From: Citrobacter freundii
GTDB taxonomy: Bacteria; Pseudomonadota; Gammaproteobacteria; Enterobacterales; Enterobacteriaceae
DNA: 64,000 bases
Direction: 5' to 3'
Assembly (NCBI RefSeq): GCF_011077955.1
Contig: NZ_JAALBX010000004.1
Coordinates: forward strand, 280,374 to 344,373
The position numbers and the translations under genes are program-made. Shown here one piece after another: positions 53,843-63,912 of this stretch. Every line of letters begins with the position of its first letter. Position 1 is the first letter of the stretch. The notes under the pieces are model-generated. The model was not told the origin of the DNA and did not search any database. It saw only the letters and a list, made by a program, of their open reading frames with translations.

Positions 53843-55837
53843 ATGTCTCGACAAGCGCTCGCTAACGCTATCCGCGCACTCAGTATGGACGCCGTACAAA
53901 AAGCTAACTCAGGGCATCCCGGCGCACCGATGGGGATGGCAGACATCGCGGAAGTGTTGTGGAACGATTTCCTCAAACATAACCCGACCAACCCGACCTG
54001 GTACGATCGCGACCGGTTTATTCTGTCTAACGGCCACGCGTCAATGCTGCTGTACAGCCTGCTTCACTTATCCGGCTATGACTTACCGATTGAGGAGTTG
54101 AAAAACTTCCGTCAGTTACACTCGAAAACGCCGGGCCACCCGGAAATTGGTTATACGCCGGGCGTGGAAACCACCACCGGGCCGCTCGGCCAGGGCCTGG
54201 CGAACGCGGTAGGGCTGGCGATTGCTGAGCGTACGTTGGCAGCACAGTTTAACCAGCCGGGTCACGAGATTGTCGACCACCACACCTGGGTATTTATGGG
54301 TGATGGCTGCCTGATGGAGGGTATCTCCCATGAAGTGTGCTCGCTCGCGGGCACCCTGGGCCTCGGCAAGCTTATCGGATTTTACGATCACAACGGCATC
54401 TCCATTGATGGCGAAACCGAAGGCTGGTTTACCGACGACACCGCGAAGCGTTTTGAAGCCTATCACTGGCACGTCATCCCGGATATCGATGGTCACAATC
54501 CTGAGGCGGTGAAAAAAGCGATTGAGGAAGCCAAAGCGGTGACCGACAAACCGTCGCTGATTATGTGCCGCACCATTATCGGCTTCGGCTCGCCGAATAA
54601 AGCCGGTAAAGAAGAGTCTCACGGCGCGGCGCTCGGCGAGCAAGAAGTGGCGCTGGCGCGTAAGCAACTGGGCTGGAATCATCCGCCGTTCGAAATCCCG
54701 AAAGAGATTTATCGCGCGTGGGATGCCCGGGAAGCCGGTGAAAAAGCCGAACAGGCCTGGAATGAGAAATTCGCCGCTTACAAAAAAGCGCACCCAAAAC
54801 TGGCAGCGGAATTTGAACGTCGCATGAGCGGGGGGCTGCCGGAGGACTGGCAGGAAACCACGTCGGCTTATATCAAAAAATTGCAGGCGGAACCGGCGAA
54901 AATCGCCACCCGTAAGGCTTCGCAAAATGCGCTCAACACCTACGGTCCGAAACTGCCGGAACTGTTGGGCGGCTCCGCCGATCTCGCACCAAGCAACCTG
55001 ACCATCTGGTCTGGCTCTACGTCAATTAAAGAAGATTTGGCGGGCAACTACATCCACTACGGCGTACGTGAATTCGGTATGACGGCCATCGCGAACGGTA
55101 TTGCTCACCACGGTGGGTTTGTGCCGTATACCGCGACGTTCCTGATGTTTGTCGAATACGCCCGTAATGCGGCGCGAATGGCGGCGCTGATGAAGGCACG
55201 CCAGATTATGGTTTACACCCATGACTCTATCGGCCTTGGGGAAGATGGCCCGACGCACCAGGCCGTAGAACAGTTGGCAAGCCTGCGTCTGACGCCAAAT
55301 TTCAGCACCTGGCGTCCTTGCGATCAGGTAGAAGCGGCGGTCGCCTGGAAAGCGGCTATTGAGCGTCACAACGGCCCGACGGCGCTTATCCTCTCGCGTC
55401 AGAATCTCGCCCAAATGGATCGGTCAGCGGAACAGCTTGAGGCTGTCGCTAAAGGCGGCTATATCCTGAAAGATTGCGACGGTCAGCCGGAACTGATTCT
55501 GATTGCGACCGGCTCTGAGATGGAAATTACCGTCAACGCGGCAAAAGCATTGACCGATGAGGGCCACAAGGTGCGCGTCGTTTCTCTGCCGTCTACGGAT
55601 GTGTTTGAAGCCCAGGATGACACCTACAAAGAATCGGTACTGCCGCGTGACGTTCGCGCCCGCGTCGCGGTGGAAGCAGGGATTGCCGACTACTGGTATA
55701 AATACGTCGGGATTGATGGTGCCATTGTTGGAATGACAAGCTATGGCGAATCCGCTCCTGCCGAGAAGCTGTTCCCGTTCTTCGGCTTTACCACCGAGAA
55801 TGTGATTAAGAAAGCGAAAAGCGTTATGGGTAAATAA
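53843..55837 (+). CDS. tktB: Transketolase 2
   Basis: ThDP-dependent transketolase of the pentose phosphate pathway. The ATG at 53843 ([13 protein letters not shown]) behind GGAG gives 664 aa; an in-frame ATG at 53831 would lie inside the ribosome site. The ThDP motif is [13 protein letters not shown] to [10 protein letters not shown], and the conserved Glu is in [11 protein letters not shown]. The N-terminal His is in [11 protein letters not shown]. Downstream of talA by 51 bp, as in E. coli, which favours tktB over tktA. Confidence 0.96.
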   Translation: MSRQALANAIRALSMDAVQKANSGHPGAPMGMADIAEVLWNDFLKHNPTNPTWYDRDRFILSNGHASMLLYSLLHLSGYDLPIEELKNFRQLHSKTPGHPEIGYTPGVETTTGPLGQGLANAVGLAIAERTLAAQFNQPGHEIVDHHTWVFMGDGCLMEGISHEVCSLAGTLGLGKLIGFYDHNGISIDGETEGWFTDDTAKRFEAYHWHVIPDIDGHNPEAVKKAIEEAKAVTDKPSLIMCRTIIGFGSPNKAGKEESHGAALGEQEVALARKQLGWNHPPFEIPKEIYRAWDAREAGEKAEQAWNEKFAAYKKAHPKLAAEFERRMSGGLPEDWQETTSAYIKKLQAEPAKIATRKASQNALNTYGPKLPELLGGSADLAPSNLTIWSGSTSIKEDLAGNYIHYGVREFGMTAIANGIAHHGGFVPYTATFLMFVEYARNAARMAALMKARQIMVYTHDSIGLGEDGPTHQAVEQLASLRLTPNFSTWRPCDQVEAAVAWKAAIERHNGPTALILSRQNLAQMDRSAEQLEAVAKGGYILKDCDGQPELILIATGSEMEITVNAAKALTDEGHKVRVVSLPSTDVFEAQDDTYKESVLPRDVRARVAVEAGIADYWYKYVGIDGAIVGMTSYGESAPAEKLFPFFGFTTENVIKKAKSVMGK

Positions 55838-55851
55838 CGCCATCAGTAAAC

Positions 55852-55883
55852 AAAAAAGCCTGCCCTTTCGGGCAGGCTTTTTT
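55852..55883. terminator. Bidirectional terminator tktB/ypfG
   Basis: AAAAAAGCCTGCCC, loop TTTC, GGGCAGGCTTTTTT: a 14-bp stem between convergent genes. The T run touches the ypfG stop. Confidence 0.92.
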
Positions 55884-56925
55884 ATTTCGTCACCCAAAGC
55901 GTGGGCCAGGCATCTGGCGTGGTCCAGTCATCGCAGGCAGGCTCTTCGGCATATTTCACCAGACGAAAACGTTGTCCGTCATAGCGCCAGCGCGTGGATA
56001 CGCCGCAATCGCCCTTTCCACGTCCTTTTGCAAGCGTCACCAGTTCACGGGTGCGCTCATCAAAAGTGGTGTTCATCAATTCAATATCGGTACTGTCGTT
56101 TGCAGGCGTAAAGGGTAAACGCAGACGAATCGCCCGGGAACTCAACGGTTTTTTCCGCTCCACCAGCCAGGCGAGATCGACGACGTTATATGCGCCCATT
56201 TCACAGCTGATTATCATCAGCGCTTTTGTATCCGTTAACGCATGCACCCGCACTTCGCGGCGCATCGGATCGAGCGAACACTGAGTATTGCCCATCTGCC
56301 AACTGCCGTAATCAAGCAGTTCGTTCATTTCTTCTTTACTGAGCGGCGTAGGCGTTGGGTTCTTTACCGCTACCGCTTTTAACGCGGGCGCAGGCGGAAC
56401 ATTGCGCGGCGGTTTATCGCCTTTGGCGATCCACGCGGTTTCATTGCCGACGCGCTTTTGTTGCGCATCAATAAAAGCCACCGCCTCTTTGAGGCCCACC
56501 AGCGAAAGCGTGCCCGTGCCGTCGGCAAGCGTAATGGCTTTCGCATTTTCGATTTGCGCCAGGAACGCGGTAATGGTCAATGGTTCATTATTGATTAACC
56601 GCCGCGGCGTGATTTGCCACTTGGCCCCGGTGGGGAAAAAGGGTTTGTCATCGAGCAGTAAACGCGGCGCAATAGGCTTTGCGTCAACAGAAGGTTGGGA
56701 GAAGCTGCCCTTTTCGATGCGCATTTCTACGTCAGTATGCGCACCCGCACTGCGGCTCAGGGTCATGACAAGACCCTGATGATCGCCTGTATTACGGGCT
56801 TTACAAAAGTTTTGATTGTTACACGTGACCTGCCAGTCATTGAATTGCTTTTGCACTGGAGCGGCATAGGCATGCGTCGCCATCAACAGGCAAGAAATGA
56901 CCAGTACTAAAACACGTCGCAACAT
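55882..56925 (-). CDS. ypfG: YpfG, DUF1176 exported protein
   Basis: Predicted periplasmic protein of unknown function. The ATG at 56925 gives 347 aa as in E. coli and a clean signal peptide, MLRRVLVLVISCLLMATHAYA. Earlier in-frame codons would bury it. The mature part begins APVQKQFNDWQVTC and carries several Cys (VTCNNQNFCK; GNTQCSL; GKGDCGVS; EPACDDW) likely in disulfides. The Shine-Dalgarno sequence (CAGGG) is weak. Confidence 0.88.
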   Translation of the reverse strand: MLRRVLVLVISCLLMATHAYAAPVQKQFNDWQVTCNNQNFCKARNTGDHQGLVMTLSRSAGAHTDVEMRIEKGSFSQPSVDAKPIAPRLLLDDKPFFPTGAKWQITPRRLINNEPLTITAFLAQIENAKAITLADGTGTLSLVGLKEAVAFIDAQQKRVGNETAWIAKGDKPPRNVPPAPALKAVAVKNPTPTPLSKEEMNELLDYGSWQMGNTQCSLDPMRREVRVHALTDTKALMIISCEMGAYNVVDLAWLVERKKPLSSRAIRLRLPFTPANDSTDIELMNTTFDERTRELVTLAKGRGKGDCGVSTRWRYDGQRFRLVKYAEEPACDDWTTPDAWPTLWVTK

Positions 56926-57060
56926 GAGGACAGTTACCCTGATGAATAAAGAAAAACAGAGAATACTCTCCATGCTTATCTTCGTTCCCGGGGCGTCATC
57001 ACTCAATCGGATTTTTCGGATAGATTTCTATCAATTTTGTGCCATGTAACCGACTGTTAA

Positions 57061-57636
57061 TCAAGACATAATATTTCGCATTGCGAGAAGTTGTAACAAA
57101 ATAACTGTTTTCCCGTCACGAATTTCACCCGTTTTTATCATTTCCATCGCCTGCGCAAACGGGATTTCCAGCACGTCGATGTCTTCATCTTCCACGCCGC
57201 CACCCGCGTTGGCGCGCTGCGCGTCGGTATATTCCGCGAAGAAAAACGAGATTAATTCGGTTACGCCGCCCGGCGACATATAGAGTTCATAGACTTTTTC
57301 CACCTCACCCACCTGAAAACCCGTCTCTTCAATGGCTTCTTTGCGGGCACAGATTTCCGGCTCGTCGTCATCAAGCAAACCCGCGCAAGCTTCAATCAGC
57401 GTGCCTTCCGTATTGCCGTTCATCCAGGTGGCGATCCGGAACTGGCGGGTCAGGACTACGGTTTTCTTGTGGCGGTTATACAACAGGATAGTGGCGCCGT
57501 TGCCGCGATCGTACACCTCGCGGATATGGCGGATAGGCGGTGCGTCACCTTTAGCGATCTCATAGGTAACATTGCGCAGAATGAAATAATTATCGGAGAG
57601 AACTTTATCTTTAATAACGTTAATTGTAAGCGACAC
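57061..57636 (-). CDS. nudK: GDP-mannose hydrolase NudK (Nudix)
   Basis: Nudix hydrolase splitting GDP-mannose and similar nucleotide sugars to GMP and sugar phosphate in E. coli. A GTG at 57636 ([13 protein letters not shown]) with AGGGTGG upstream gives 191 aa, the E. coli length; another GTG at 57645 is possible. The Nudix box is recognisable from GLLDDDEPE to KEAIEETGF, followed by [13 protein letters not shown]. It sits just downstream of ypfG's start region and upstream of the nap terminator. Confidence 0.92.
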   Translation of the reverse strand: MSLTINVIKDKVLSDNYFILRNVTYEIAKGDAPPIRHIREVYDRGNGATILLYNRHKKTVVLTRQFRIATWMNGNTEGTLIEACAGLLDDDEPEICARKEAIEETGFQVGEVEKVYELYMSPGGVTELISFFFAEYTDAQRANAGGGVEDEDIDVLEIPFAQAMEMIKTGEIRDGKTVILLQLLAMRNIMS

Positions 57637-57689
57637 ACTGACCACCCTATCTGAAAGACAAGGCTATATAGTACGTCGAAAACCACAGA

Positions 57690-57718
57690 AAAAAAGCCGC
57701 CCGTTGCGGGCGGCTTTC
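57690..57718 (-). terminator. Terminator of the nap operon
   Basis: On the minus strand AAAGCCGCCCGCAACGGGCG continues as GCTTTTTTT: a 10-bp stem with a short loop and a T run, a few bases past the napC stop. Confidence 0.9.
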
Positions 57719-57720
57719 CA

Positions 57721-58320
57721 TCAGAAGCCGTGTTTCACTTCACGCATATCCGGGAGTTTATGCGCAATACCCTGATGGCAATCGATACAGGTTTTCCCTT
57801 CTTTGATAGCCTGGTCGTGCATTTTGGCCGCCACGGTTTTCTGGGCGGTAAAATCCATATAGTCAAAGTTGTGGCAGTTGCGGCACTCCTGCGAGTTATT
57901 ACTCTTCATTCGCCGCCACTCGTTTTGCGCCATTTCTAAACGGTGATCTTCAAATTTTGCGGGGGTATCGATAATCCCGAAAATCTTCCCGTAGAGCTCT
58001 TTACTGGCCTTGATTTTACGGATCATTTTCGGGCCCCATTCATGAGGCACGTGACAATCCGGACAGGTCGCGCGCACGCCGCTGCGGTTGTTGTAATGCA
58101 CCGTCTCCATATACTCCTGGTAAACGTTGTTGCGCATTTCATGACAGCTAATGCAGAACGCTTCGGTGTTGGCTTTTTCCATACCCGTGTTGAAGCCGCC
58201 CCAGAAGAGGATCCCCGCCGCGAAGCCGATAAGCAGCAACGTACCAAGCGCCAGACGGCTCGGACGACGCCACCATTGCCAGATCCGGCGGATCAGGCCT
58301 GGTTTACGTTTATTTTCCAT
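57721..58320 (-). CDS. napC: Tetrahaem quinol dehydrogenase NapC
   Basis: Membrane-anchored c-type cytochrome passing electrons from quinol to NapB/NapA. The ATG at 58320 (MENKRKPGLIRR) behind AGGGATGAT gives 199 aa (200 in E. coli). One N-terminal membrane helix (about 22-42) is followed by four CxxCH haem sites: CISCH, CPDCH, CRNCH, CIDCH. Last gene of the operon. In E. coli the ccm cytochrome c maturation genes follow, but here nudK does, so ccm must lie elsewhere. Confidence 0.97.
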   Translation of the reverse strand: MENKRKPGLIRRIWQWWRRPSRLALGTLLLIGFAAGILFWGGFNTGMEKANTEAFCISCHEMRNNVYQEYMETVHYNNRSGVRATCPDCHVPHEWGPKMIRKIKASKELYGKIFGIIDTPAKFEDHRLEMAQNEWRRMKSNNSQECRNCHNFDYMDFTAQKTVAAKMHDQAIKEGKTCIDCHQGIAHKLPDMREVKHGF

Positions 58321-58328
58321 ATCATCCC

Positions 58329-58778
58329 TCACTGACCAAAGCCTTTCGAAGGCGTGAAGGTGTTTTCAATGATGGCCGGCGCATCGGTTTGCGGGACATG
58401 GCATTGCAGACAGAAATAACGACGCGGCGCTACACCTGAAAGCACTTTGCCATCGCTGTCCATAAAGTGGGTCGGGCTGATGCGCGGCGCGCCGGTTGTT
58501 CGATAGTGCTCGACACCGTGGCATTGCAGGCAGCGGTTGGTATTGGTGGTAATTTGGTAACCGTCCACACTGTGGGGGATCATCGGCGGCTGGTTTACGT
58601 AGTTCAGCGCCATTTTTTCTTGTTGCTTAGGCATACGTATGGAGCCCTCCTGCGTGCCCGACACTTCCGGCGACTGGGTAAAGTCGACCGAATCCGCCGC
58701 CCACGCCGCACCGCTTAGCAACAGCATCAATGCGGTCATCCAGGGAAAGAATCCATTTTTCAGGACTTGGCTTTTCAT
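58329..58778 (-). CDS. napB: Dihaem cytochrome c NapB
   Basis: Periplasmic small subunit of nitrate reductase, 149 aa as in E. coli. The ATG at 58778 overlaps the napH stop (ATGA). The signal peptide ends LLLSGAAWA before ADSVDFTQSPEVSG. Two haem sites are visible: CLQCHGVE and CLQCHVPQ. It takes electrons from NapC and passes them to NapA. Confidence 0.96.
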   Translation of the reverse strand: MKSQVLKNGFFPWMTALMLLLSGAAWAADSVDFTQSPEVSGTQEGSIRMPKQQEKMALNYVNQPPMIPHSVDGYQITTNTNRCLQCHGVEHYRTTGAPRISPTHFMDSDGKVLSGVAPRRYFCLQCHVPQTDAPAIIENTFTPSKGFGQ

Positions 58779-59638
58779 GATTTTGCTCCCGAACTCCATC
58801 TTGTTGTCATTATTAAAACCTTTTCAGCACAGACATCGATACAGCGACCACAGGTCATACAATCGCGATCGGTTATCTCTACCGGGCTTTCTTTATTCAG
58901 CACCGGCGACCGTAATACCTGCGGCTCCGGGCAAACGTGAAAACAGTCCATACAGCGCGTGCAACGCTCGCGTCCCGCCGCGCTCACCGTAAGAACGCCT
59001 TTCTGCCCCGTCAGCGCGTACATCGCGCCCAGCGGGCAAAGGTGGCCGCACCATCCGTGTTCCACCACCAGCAGGTCGAACAAAAACAGCGCCAGCAGCA
59101 GCCATATTCCCGCACCAAATCCAAAGATAAGGCCACGGCCCATCAGCGATACCGGATTCACCCATTCCCACAGTAGCGAGCCGGTGAGCGCGCTGGTTAA
59201 CAGCACCATCGCGAGCACCAGATAACGCAACCAGCGCGGCAACGTGGCGGACGGCGTAATGTCAAAATGACGACGCAGCCACGCGGCGAGATCGGTAAGC
59301 GGGTTAACCGGGCAGATCCAGCCGCAAAACAGCCGTTTCCCCGCAAACGCATACAGCGCCAGGACAATAACGCCGCCGACTAACGCCAGCACACCGGGCA
59401 GATGACCGCTTAAAAAGCTTTGGGCAATCATCAGCGGATCGCTTAACGGCACCGTATCCAGCAGCAAGCTGCTGCTGTAGTTACCGCGTAAAATCCACAC
59501 GCCTAACCACGGACCGCTCAGGAACAGCGCCAATACCAGCAATTGCACCACGCGGCGCGCTATCAGCCAGCGGTAAACCCCAAACACCCCTTTGACAGCC
59601 AGGGCGTCACGCCCGGCGTCCTGTTTACGATTTGCCAT
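58775..59638 (-). CDS. napH: Ferredoxin-type quinol dehydrogenase NapH
   Basis: Inner-membrane iron-sulfur protein of 287 aa with four membrane segments and the motifs CGWICPVNP and CGHLCPLG, then two cytoplasmic 4Fe-4S clusters ([14 protein letters not shown] and [13 protein letters not shown]). With NapG it forms a second quinol oxidation route to NapA. It overlaps napG by 14 bp and napB by 4 bp. Confidence 0.96.
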   Translation of the reverse strand: MANRKQDAGRDALAVKGVFGVYRWLIARRVVQLLVLALFLSGPWLGVWILRGNYSSSLLLDTVPLSDPLMIAQSFLSGHLPGVLALVGGVIVLALYAFAGKRLFCGWICPVNPLTDLAAWLRRHFDITPSATLPRWLRYLVLAMVLLTSALTGSLLWEWVNPVSLMGRGLIFGFGAGIWLLLALFLFDLLVVEHGWCGHLCPLGAMYALTGQKGVLTVSAAGRERCTRCMDCFHVCPEPQVLRSPVLNKESPVEITDRDCMTCGRCIDVCAEKVLIMTTRWSSGAKS

Positions 59639-60320
59639 GGTTTCCCTCCAGCCAACCGAAACGGTAGTGATGTCCCAGCTCGCCGCGCGCTAACGACAGC
59701 GGCAAGACTTTGATGGCGGCTTGCTCCAGCACGCAGGCTTTTTCGCATTTTCCGCAGCCGGTACAGGCATCGCTGTGTACCGTCGGCAGAAAGCGCGCGT
59801 GTTTGCCGGTACGGGTATTGCGTTCCAGTTCCAGGGTTATTGCGGTATCTATCGACGGGCAAACCCGATAACACACATCGCAACGCAGGCCCTGGAAGTT
59901 AAGGCAGTTTTCGTGATCGAGCAGGACGGCGATCCCCATGCGCGCATCGTCAATAGAGGCAATCTCTTTGTCTAATGCGCCGCTTGGGCAGGCTTTGGCA
60001 CACGGAATGTCTTCACACATTTCGCACGGAATATCCCGCGCCACGAAGTACGGCGTACCGGCTTCAGGGCCAGATATTAGCGTTGCCAGTTTAAGCGTGT
60101 CGTAAGGGCAGGCCTGGACGCACTGTCCGCAACGTACGCAAGCGCGGGAAAACCCCGGTTCGCTCAGCGCGCCTGGCGGGCGTAACCGCACCCCACTGGC
60201 GCGGCTACGCTGCTGTCCAAGCCCCAGCACCACGGCAACGGCAGTCAATCCGCCCGCCGCCCGCGCGATATCGCGCAGGAAGCGGCGGCGAGCCGGTCGT
60301 GATGCGTTTCCCTGGGCCAC
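59625..60320 (-). CDS. napG: Ferredoxin-type protein NapG
   Basis: Periplasmic iron-sulfur protein of 231 aa, as in E. coli. A Tat-type leader [15 protein letters not shown] is followed by four 4Fe-4S motifs, including [35 protein letters not shown] and [12 protein letters not shown]. It works with NapH. It begins 5 bp after napA. Confidence 0.96.
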   Translation of the reverse strand: MAQGNASRPARRRFLRDIARAAGGLTAVAVVLGLGQQRSRASGVRLRPPGALSEPGFSRACVRCGQCVQACPYDTLKLATLISGPEAGTPYFVARDIPCEMCEDIPCAKACPSGALDKEIASIDDARMGIAVLLDHENCLNFQGLRCDVCYRVCPSIDTAITLELERNTRTGKHARFLPTVHSDACTGCGKCEKACVLEQAAIKVLPLSLARGELGHHYRFGWLEGNHGKS

Positions 60321-60325
60321 GGTGC

Positions 60326-62812
60326 TTACACCTTCTCAAGCTTCACGGCGCACTTCTTGAAGTCCGTCTCTTTAGAGAGCGGGTCCGTGGCGTCGAGCGT
60401 TAAGGCGTTAACCAACTGTGCGGCGTCAAAGAACGGCATATAAACCAGCCCCTGCGGCGGGCGGTTGCGTCCACGGGTTTCCACGGTGGAGATAAGCTCG
60501 CCACGACGTGAAACCACTTTGACTTTCTCGCCGCGGCGCAGACCGCGCGCCTGCGCGTCCAGCGGATGGATAAACAGCACGGCTTCCGGGAAGGCGCGAT
60601 GTAATTCCGGCACACGGCGCGTCATACTGCCGGTATGCCAGTGCTCCAGTACGCGACCGGTAGACAGCCACAGATCGTATTCCTGGTCCGGCGCTTCCGC
60701 CGCTGGCTCAAACGGCAGCGCGAAAATAACCGCCTTGCCATCCGGCTTGCCATAGAATTTGAAGCCCTCGCCCGCTTTCACATACGGATCGTGACCTTCG
60801 CTGTAACGCCACTGGGTTTCTTTACCATCCACTACCGGCCAGCGCAGACCACGCGCTTTGTGGTACTCATCGAATGGCGCCAGATCGTGGCCGTGACCGC
60901 GCCCAAATGCGGCGTACTCCTCGAAAAGCCCTTTTTGCAGATAGAAGCCCAGCTCGCGGGATTCGTCGTTTAACTGGTCTTCGGCAAGTTCCGTCACCGG
61001 GAATTTCTTGACGTTATCGTTGGCGAACAGCACGTCAAACAGGGTTTTGCCACGGTACTCCGGTTTCTGGGCCAGCAGTTCTTCCGTCCACACCTCTTCC
61101 ACTTTGAAGCGTTTGGCGAACATCACTAACTGCCACAAGTCGGATTTGGCTTCGCCTGGCGCCTGAACCTGCTGACGCCAGAACTGGGTGCGACGCTCGG
61201 CGTTGCCGAAGGCCCCTTCTTTCTCAACCCACATCGCGGTCGGCAGGATCAGATCCGCTGCCAGCGCGCTCACCGTCGGATACGGATCGGAGACAATGAT
61301 AAAGTTGCGTGGATCGCGCCAGCCCGGCATACGTTCTTCATTAATATTCGGACCGGCCTGCATATTGTTGTTGCACATCACCCAATAGACGTTCAGCTTG
61401 CCGTCTTTCAGGGCGCGGTCCTGCGCTACCGCATGAAAACCGATCTTCGCCGGGATGGTGCCGGTCGGGATCTGCCACATTTTTTCGGTGATATCGCGGT
61501 GCTTCTCGTTGGTGACGACCATATCGGCAGGCAGACGGTGAGAAAAAGTACCGACTTCGCGCGCGGTGCCGCAGGCTGACGGCTGGCCGGTCAGCGAGAA
61601 CGGTCCGCAGCCAGGCTGAGAGATTTTCCCGGTCAGCAGGTGGATGTTATAAACGAGGTTGTTGGCCCACACGCCACGAGTGTGCTGGTTGAAGCCCATG
61701 GTCCAGTAAGAAATCACTTTCTTCTTCGGATCGGCATACAACTGCGCCAGCGCTTCCAGCTGATCTTTCGGCACGCTGGTCATTTCGGCGGTTTTTTCGA
61801 GGGTGTATTCCGCAACGAACGCTTTGTACTCGTCAAACGTCATCGGTTCAGACGCATCGGAACCGGGGTTTTTGGCGGCTTTTTCCAGCGGATGGGTCGG
61901 ACGCAGTCCGTAACCAATATCCGTCGCGCCGCGACGCAGATTCACGTGCTGCTTGAAGAACGATTCGTTTACCGCGTTGTTTTGAATAATATAGTTAGCG
62001 ATATAGTTGAGAATGACCAAGTCACTTTGCGGGGTGAAGACCATTCCATTATCGGCCAGTTCAAAGCTGCGATGCTGGTAGGTCGAAAGTACCGCAACGG
62101 TCACGTTCGGGTCAGACAGGCGACGGTTGGTGATGCGCGACCATAAAATCGGGTGCATCTCCGCCATGTTTGAACCCCACAGCACGAACGCATCGGTTTG
62201 CTCAATATCGTCGTAGCAGCCCATCGGTTCATCCATACCGAAGGTGCGCATAAAGCCCACCACCGCGGACGCCATGCAGTGACGCGCATTCGGGTCGATA
62301 TTGTTGGAACGCAGGCCAGCTTTGAACAATTTCGCGGCGGCATAGCCTTCCCAAATGGTCCACTGCCCGGAACCGAACATCCCCACCGACTCAGGTCCTT
62401 TCTCCTTGAGCGCGGTTTTGAATTTCTGCTCCATGACGTCGAAGGCTTTTTCCCAACTGATCGGCGTGAATTCGCCCTCTTTGTCATACTGCCCGTTTTT
62501 CATGCGCAGCAGCGGCTGAGTCAGTCGGTCTTTTCCGTACATGATTTTCGGCAGGAAATAGCCTTTGATGCAGTTCAGCCCACGGTTAACCGGCGCGTCC
62601 GGGTCGCCCTGGCAGGCGACCATACGACCATTCTGGGTACCGACCAGCACGCCGCAACCGGTGCCGCAGAAGCGGCACGGGGCTTTGTCCCATTTTATGG
62701 CATCTTGCTGCCCGACGACCGCCCGGGCCACGGACGGTACACTGATGCCCGCTGCCGCAGCGGCCGCGGCGACGGCGTTAGCTTTCATAAAGCTACGACG
62801 ACTGAGTTTCAT
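60326..62812 (-). CDS. napA: Periplasmic nitrate reductase catalytic subunit NapA
   Basis: Molybdenum enzyme (bis-MGD) reducing nitrate to nitrite in the periplasm, 828 aa as in E. coli. The Tat leader is [20 protein letters not shown]. The 4Fe-4S site is CRFCGTGC (46-53) plus Cys in GLNCIKGYF, and the molybdenum Cys is in [13 protein letters not shown]. The start overlaps the napD stop by 4 bp; NapD binds its Tat signal during maturation. Confidence 0.98.
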   Translation of the reverse strand: MKLSRRSFMKANAVAAAAAAAGISVPSVARAVVGQQDAIKWDKAPCRFCGTGCGVLVGTQNGRMVACQGDPDAPVNRGLNCIKGYFLPKIMYGKDRLTQPLLRMKNGQYDKEGEFTPISWEKAFDVMEQKFKTALKEKGPESVGMFGSGQWTIWEGYAAAKLFKAGLRSNNIDPNARHCMASAVVGFMRTFGMDEPMGCYDDIEQTDAFVLWGSNMAEMHPILWSRITNRRLSDPNVTVAVLSTYQHRSFELADNGMVFTPQSDLVILNYIANYIIQNNAVNESFFKQHVNLRRGATDIGYGLRPTHPLEKAAKNPGSDASEPMTFDEYKAFVAEYTLEKTAEMTSVPKDQLEALAQLYADPKKKVISYWTMGFNQHTRGVWANNLVYNIHLLTGKISQPGCGPFSLTGQPSACGTAREVGTFSHRLPADMVVTNEKHRDITEKMWQIPTGTIPAKIGFHAVAQDRALKDGKLNVYWVMCNNNMQAGPNINEERMPGWRDPRNFIIVSDPYPTVSALAADLILPTAMWVEKEGAFGNAERRTQFWRQQVQAPGEAKSDLWQLVMFAKRFKVEEVWTEELLAQKPEYRGKTLFDVLFANDNVKKFPVTELAEDQLNDESRELGFYLQKGLFEEYAAFGRGHGHDLAPFDEYHKARGLRWPVVDGKETQWRYSEGHDPYVKAGEGFKFYGKPDGKAVIFALPFEPAAEAPDQEYDLWLSTGRVLEHWHTGSMTRRVPELHRAFPEAVLFIHPLDAQARGLRRGEKVKVVSRRGELISTVETRGRNRPPQGLVYMPFFDAAQLVNALTLDATDPLSKETDFKKCAVKLEKV

Positions 62813-63072
62813 GGTGTTTCCTCACCTTGCTCATCCTGCTGGTGGTAAACCAGCGACACCGCCAGCACGCCTGCGAGATTACGTGCCGACTCAATTCTTT
62901 CAATCAATGCCGCGCTACTGGCGGCTTCCATCACTACCACCAGCTTCCCGGTGGCCTCTTCACTGGCTGCGACCTCGGTATTCGCCATGTCGTTGAGCAA
63001 CTGCGTCACGCTTGCGGCGGCGTCAGGGCGCGTCTGGACGAATAAACTGGATACGTGCCATTCACTACTCAT
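62809..63072 (-). CDS. napD: NapA maturation chaperone NapD
   Basis: Cytoplasmic 87-aa protein that binds the NapA Tat signal to hold export until cofactor insertion. Same length as E. coli; the conserved start [17 protein letters not shown] is visible. It overlaps napF by 8 bp and napA by 4 bp, so the three are translationally coupled. Confidence 0.95.
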   Translation of the reverse strand: MSSEWHVSSLFVQTRPDAAASVTQLLNDMANTEVAASEEATGKLVVVMEAASSAALIERIESARNLAGVLAVSLVYHQQDEQGEETP

Positions 63073-63550
63073 GACGACTCCTTAGGGTGATAGCTGAAAC
63101 CGGACAGGCCGGAATACACGCCCCACAAGTGGTACACGACGACACATCAGGTTCAGGACGGGCGATGCCGTTTAACGTTGGACGAAAACGTATCGCCTGC
63201 ATTTCGCATGCATCCTGACAGCAACGGCACTCCACCTGGCGGTGCGCCAGGCAGTGTTCGTTAATCGATAACTGGTAATCCCAGGGAGTTGCGCTGCGCG
63301 CTAAAAACAGGTTTTCCGGGCAATGAGAAGCACAGGCATAGCAAAATGTGCATTCAGCCTGGTCGAAATCCATTTTCGGGTAACCACCCGCGCCGGAGAT
63401 CAGCACACGGGTTTCACAGGCGGAGACGCATTGCTGGCAGCGGGTGCAGTGGTCGACGAAATGCTGCTCGTCGCCGCTCCACGGAGGACGAAATTCGGGT
63501 GCGCTGTTGCGCCAGCCCGTTAATAAACGTCGTCTCGACACTTCTGCCAT
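63065..63550 (-). CDS. napF: Ferredoxin-type protein NapF
   Basis: Cytoplasmic iron-sulfur protein linked to NapA maturation. The ATG at 63550 (MAEVSRRRLLTGW) behind AAGGATTGCCA gives 161 aa (164 in E. coli). Cluster motifs are CTRCQQCVSACE, CTFCYACASHCPE and CTTCGACIPACP, with CRCCQDACE between. First gene of napFDAGHBC. Confidence 0.95.
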   Translation of the reverse strand: MAEVSRRRLLTGWRNSAPEFRPPWSGDEQHFVDHCTRCQQCVSACETRVLISGAGGYPKMDFDQAECTFCYACASHCPENLFLARSATPWDYQLSINEHCLAHRQVECRCCQDACEMQAIRFRPTLNGIARPEPDVSSCTTCGACIPACPVSAITLRSRHE

Positions 63551-63624
63551 TGGCAATCCTTGCAATCCAGTCGTACTAATAAAGAGGGAGCCCGCATTGA
63601 CGATGCGGTTATTGGAATGTGGTA

Positions 63625-63630
63625 ACAATA
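63625..63630 (-). promoter_or_regulatory. Probable -10 element of the nap operon
   Basis: TATTGT on the minus strand. If the NarP site at 63654-63669 is centred at -44.5, as in E. coli, transcription would start near 63617, and this hexamer falls at the expected -10. Confidence 0.5.
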
Positions 63631-63653
63631 TGTGACAGGGAGTAGATGGGGCA

Positions 63654-63669
63654 TCACCCTAAGGGGGTA
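63654..63669 (-). promoter_or_regulatory. NarP/NarL 7-2-7 site of the nap operon
   Basis: On the minus strand TACCCCC-TT-AGGGTGA is an inverted pair of TACYYMT-type heptamers with 2-bp spacing, the arrangement recognised by NarP and NarL. NarP activates nap in E. coli. Confidence 0.65.
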
Positions 63670-63674
63670 AATCC

Positions 63675-63688
63675 TGTTGTTGGATCAA
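63675..63688 (-). promoter_or_regulatory. Degenerate FNR site of the nap operon
   Basis: On the minus strand TTGAT-CCAA-CAACA: one half (TTGAT) is perfect and the other is poor. Its centre is exactly 20 bp from the NarP site centre, the same distance as in E. coli (-64.5 and -44.5), which is why it is listed despite the weak match. Confidence 0.4.
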
Positions 63689-63746
63689 GGATGTGGAGGG
63701 TTTGCTGCCAGGAGCGTCGGAGGGGGGCGTTGAGGTTCATGGATGA

Positions 63747-63845
63747 GGGGTACGTTCGGTTGAAGGGTTACGGGCGGTGGAAGGGTTACGTTCGGTGCAG
63801 TGGAAAGGTTACGTACGGTGCAGTGGAAGGGTTACGTTCGCCAGG
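63747..63845. repeat. Imperfect minisatellite upstream of nap
   Basis: Units starting GGGTTACG: two of 18 bp (63747-63764, 63765-63782), two of 23 bp (63783-63805, 63806-63828) and a partial one from 63829. The 23-bp units share GGTTACGT(T/A)CGGTGCAGTGG. Purine-rich on the plus strand. No coding function is visible. Confidence 0.8.
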
Positions 63846-63883
63846 CGTTTGTGGCTCAATGAGGCACTGGTGTACGCGAACGT

Positions 63884-63912
63884 GCAAAGGGGGGTATCGC
63901 TCCCCCCTTTGC
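63884..63912. repeat. Strong GC-rich hairpin
   Basis: An 11-bp perfect stem GCAAAGGGGGG/CCCCCCTTTGC with loop TATCGCT. No T run follows, so it is not a standard terminator. The remaining 88 bp to the window edge are GC-rich, with several short inverted repeats and no credible gene; the right flank lies outside the window. Confidence 0.7.
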
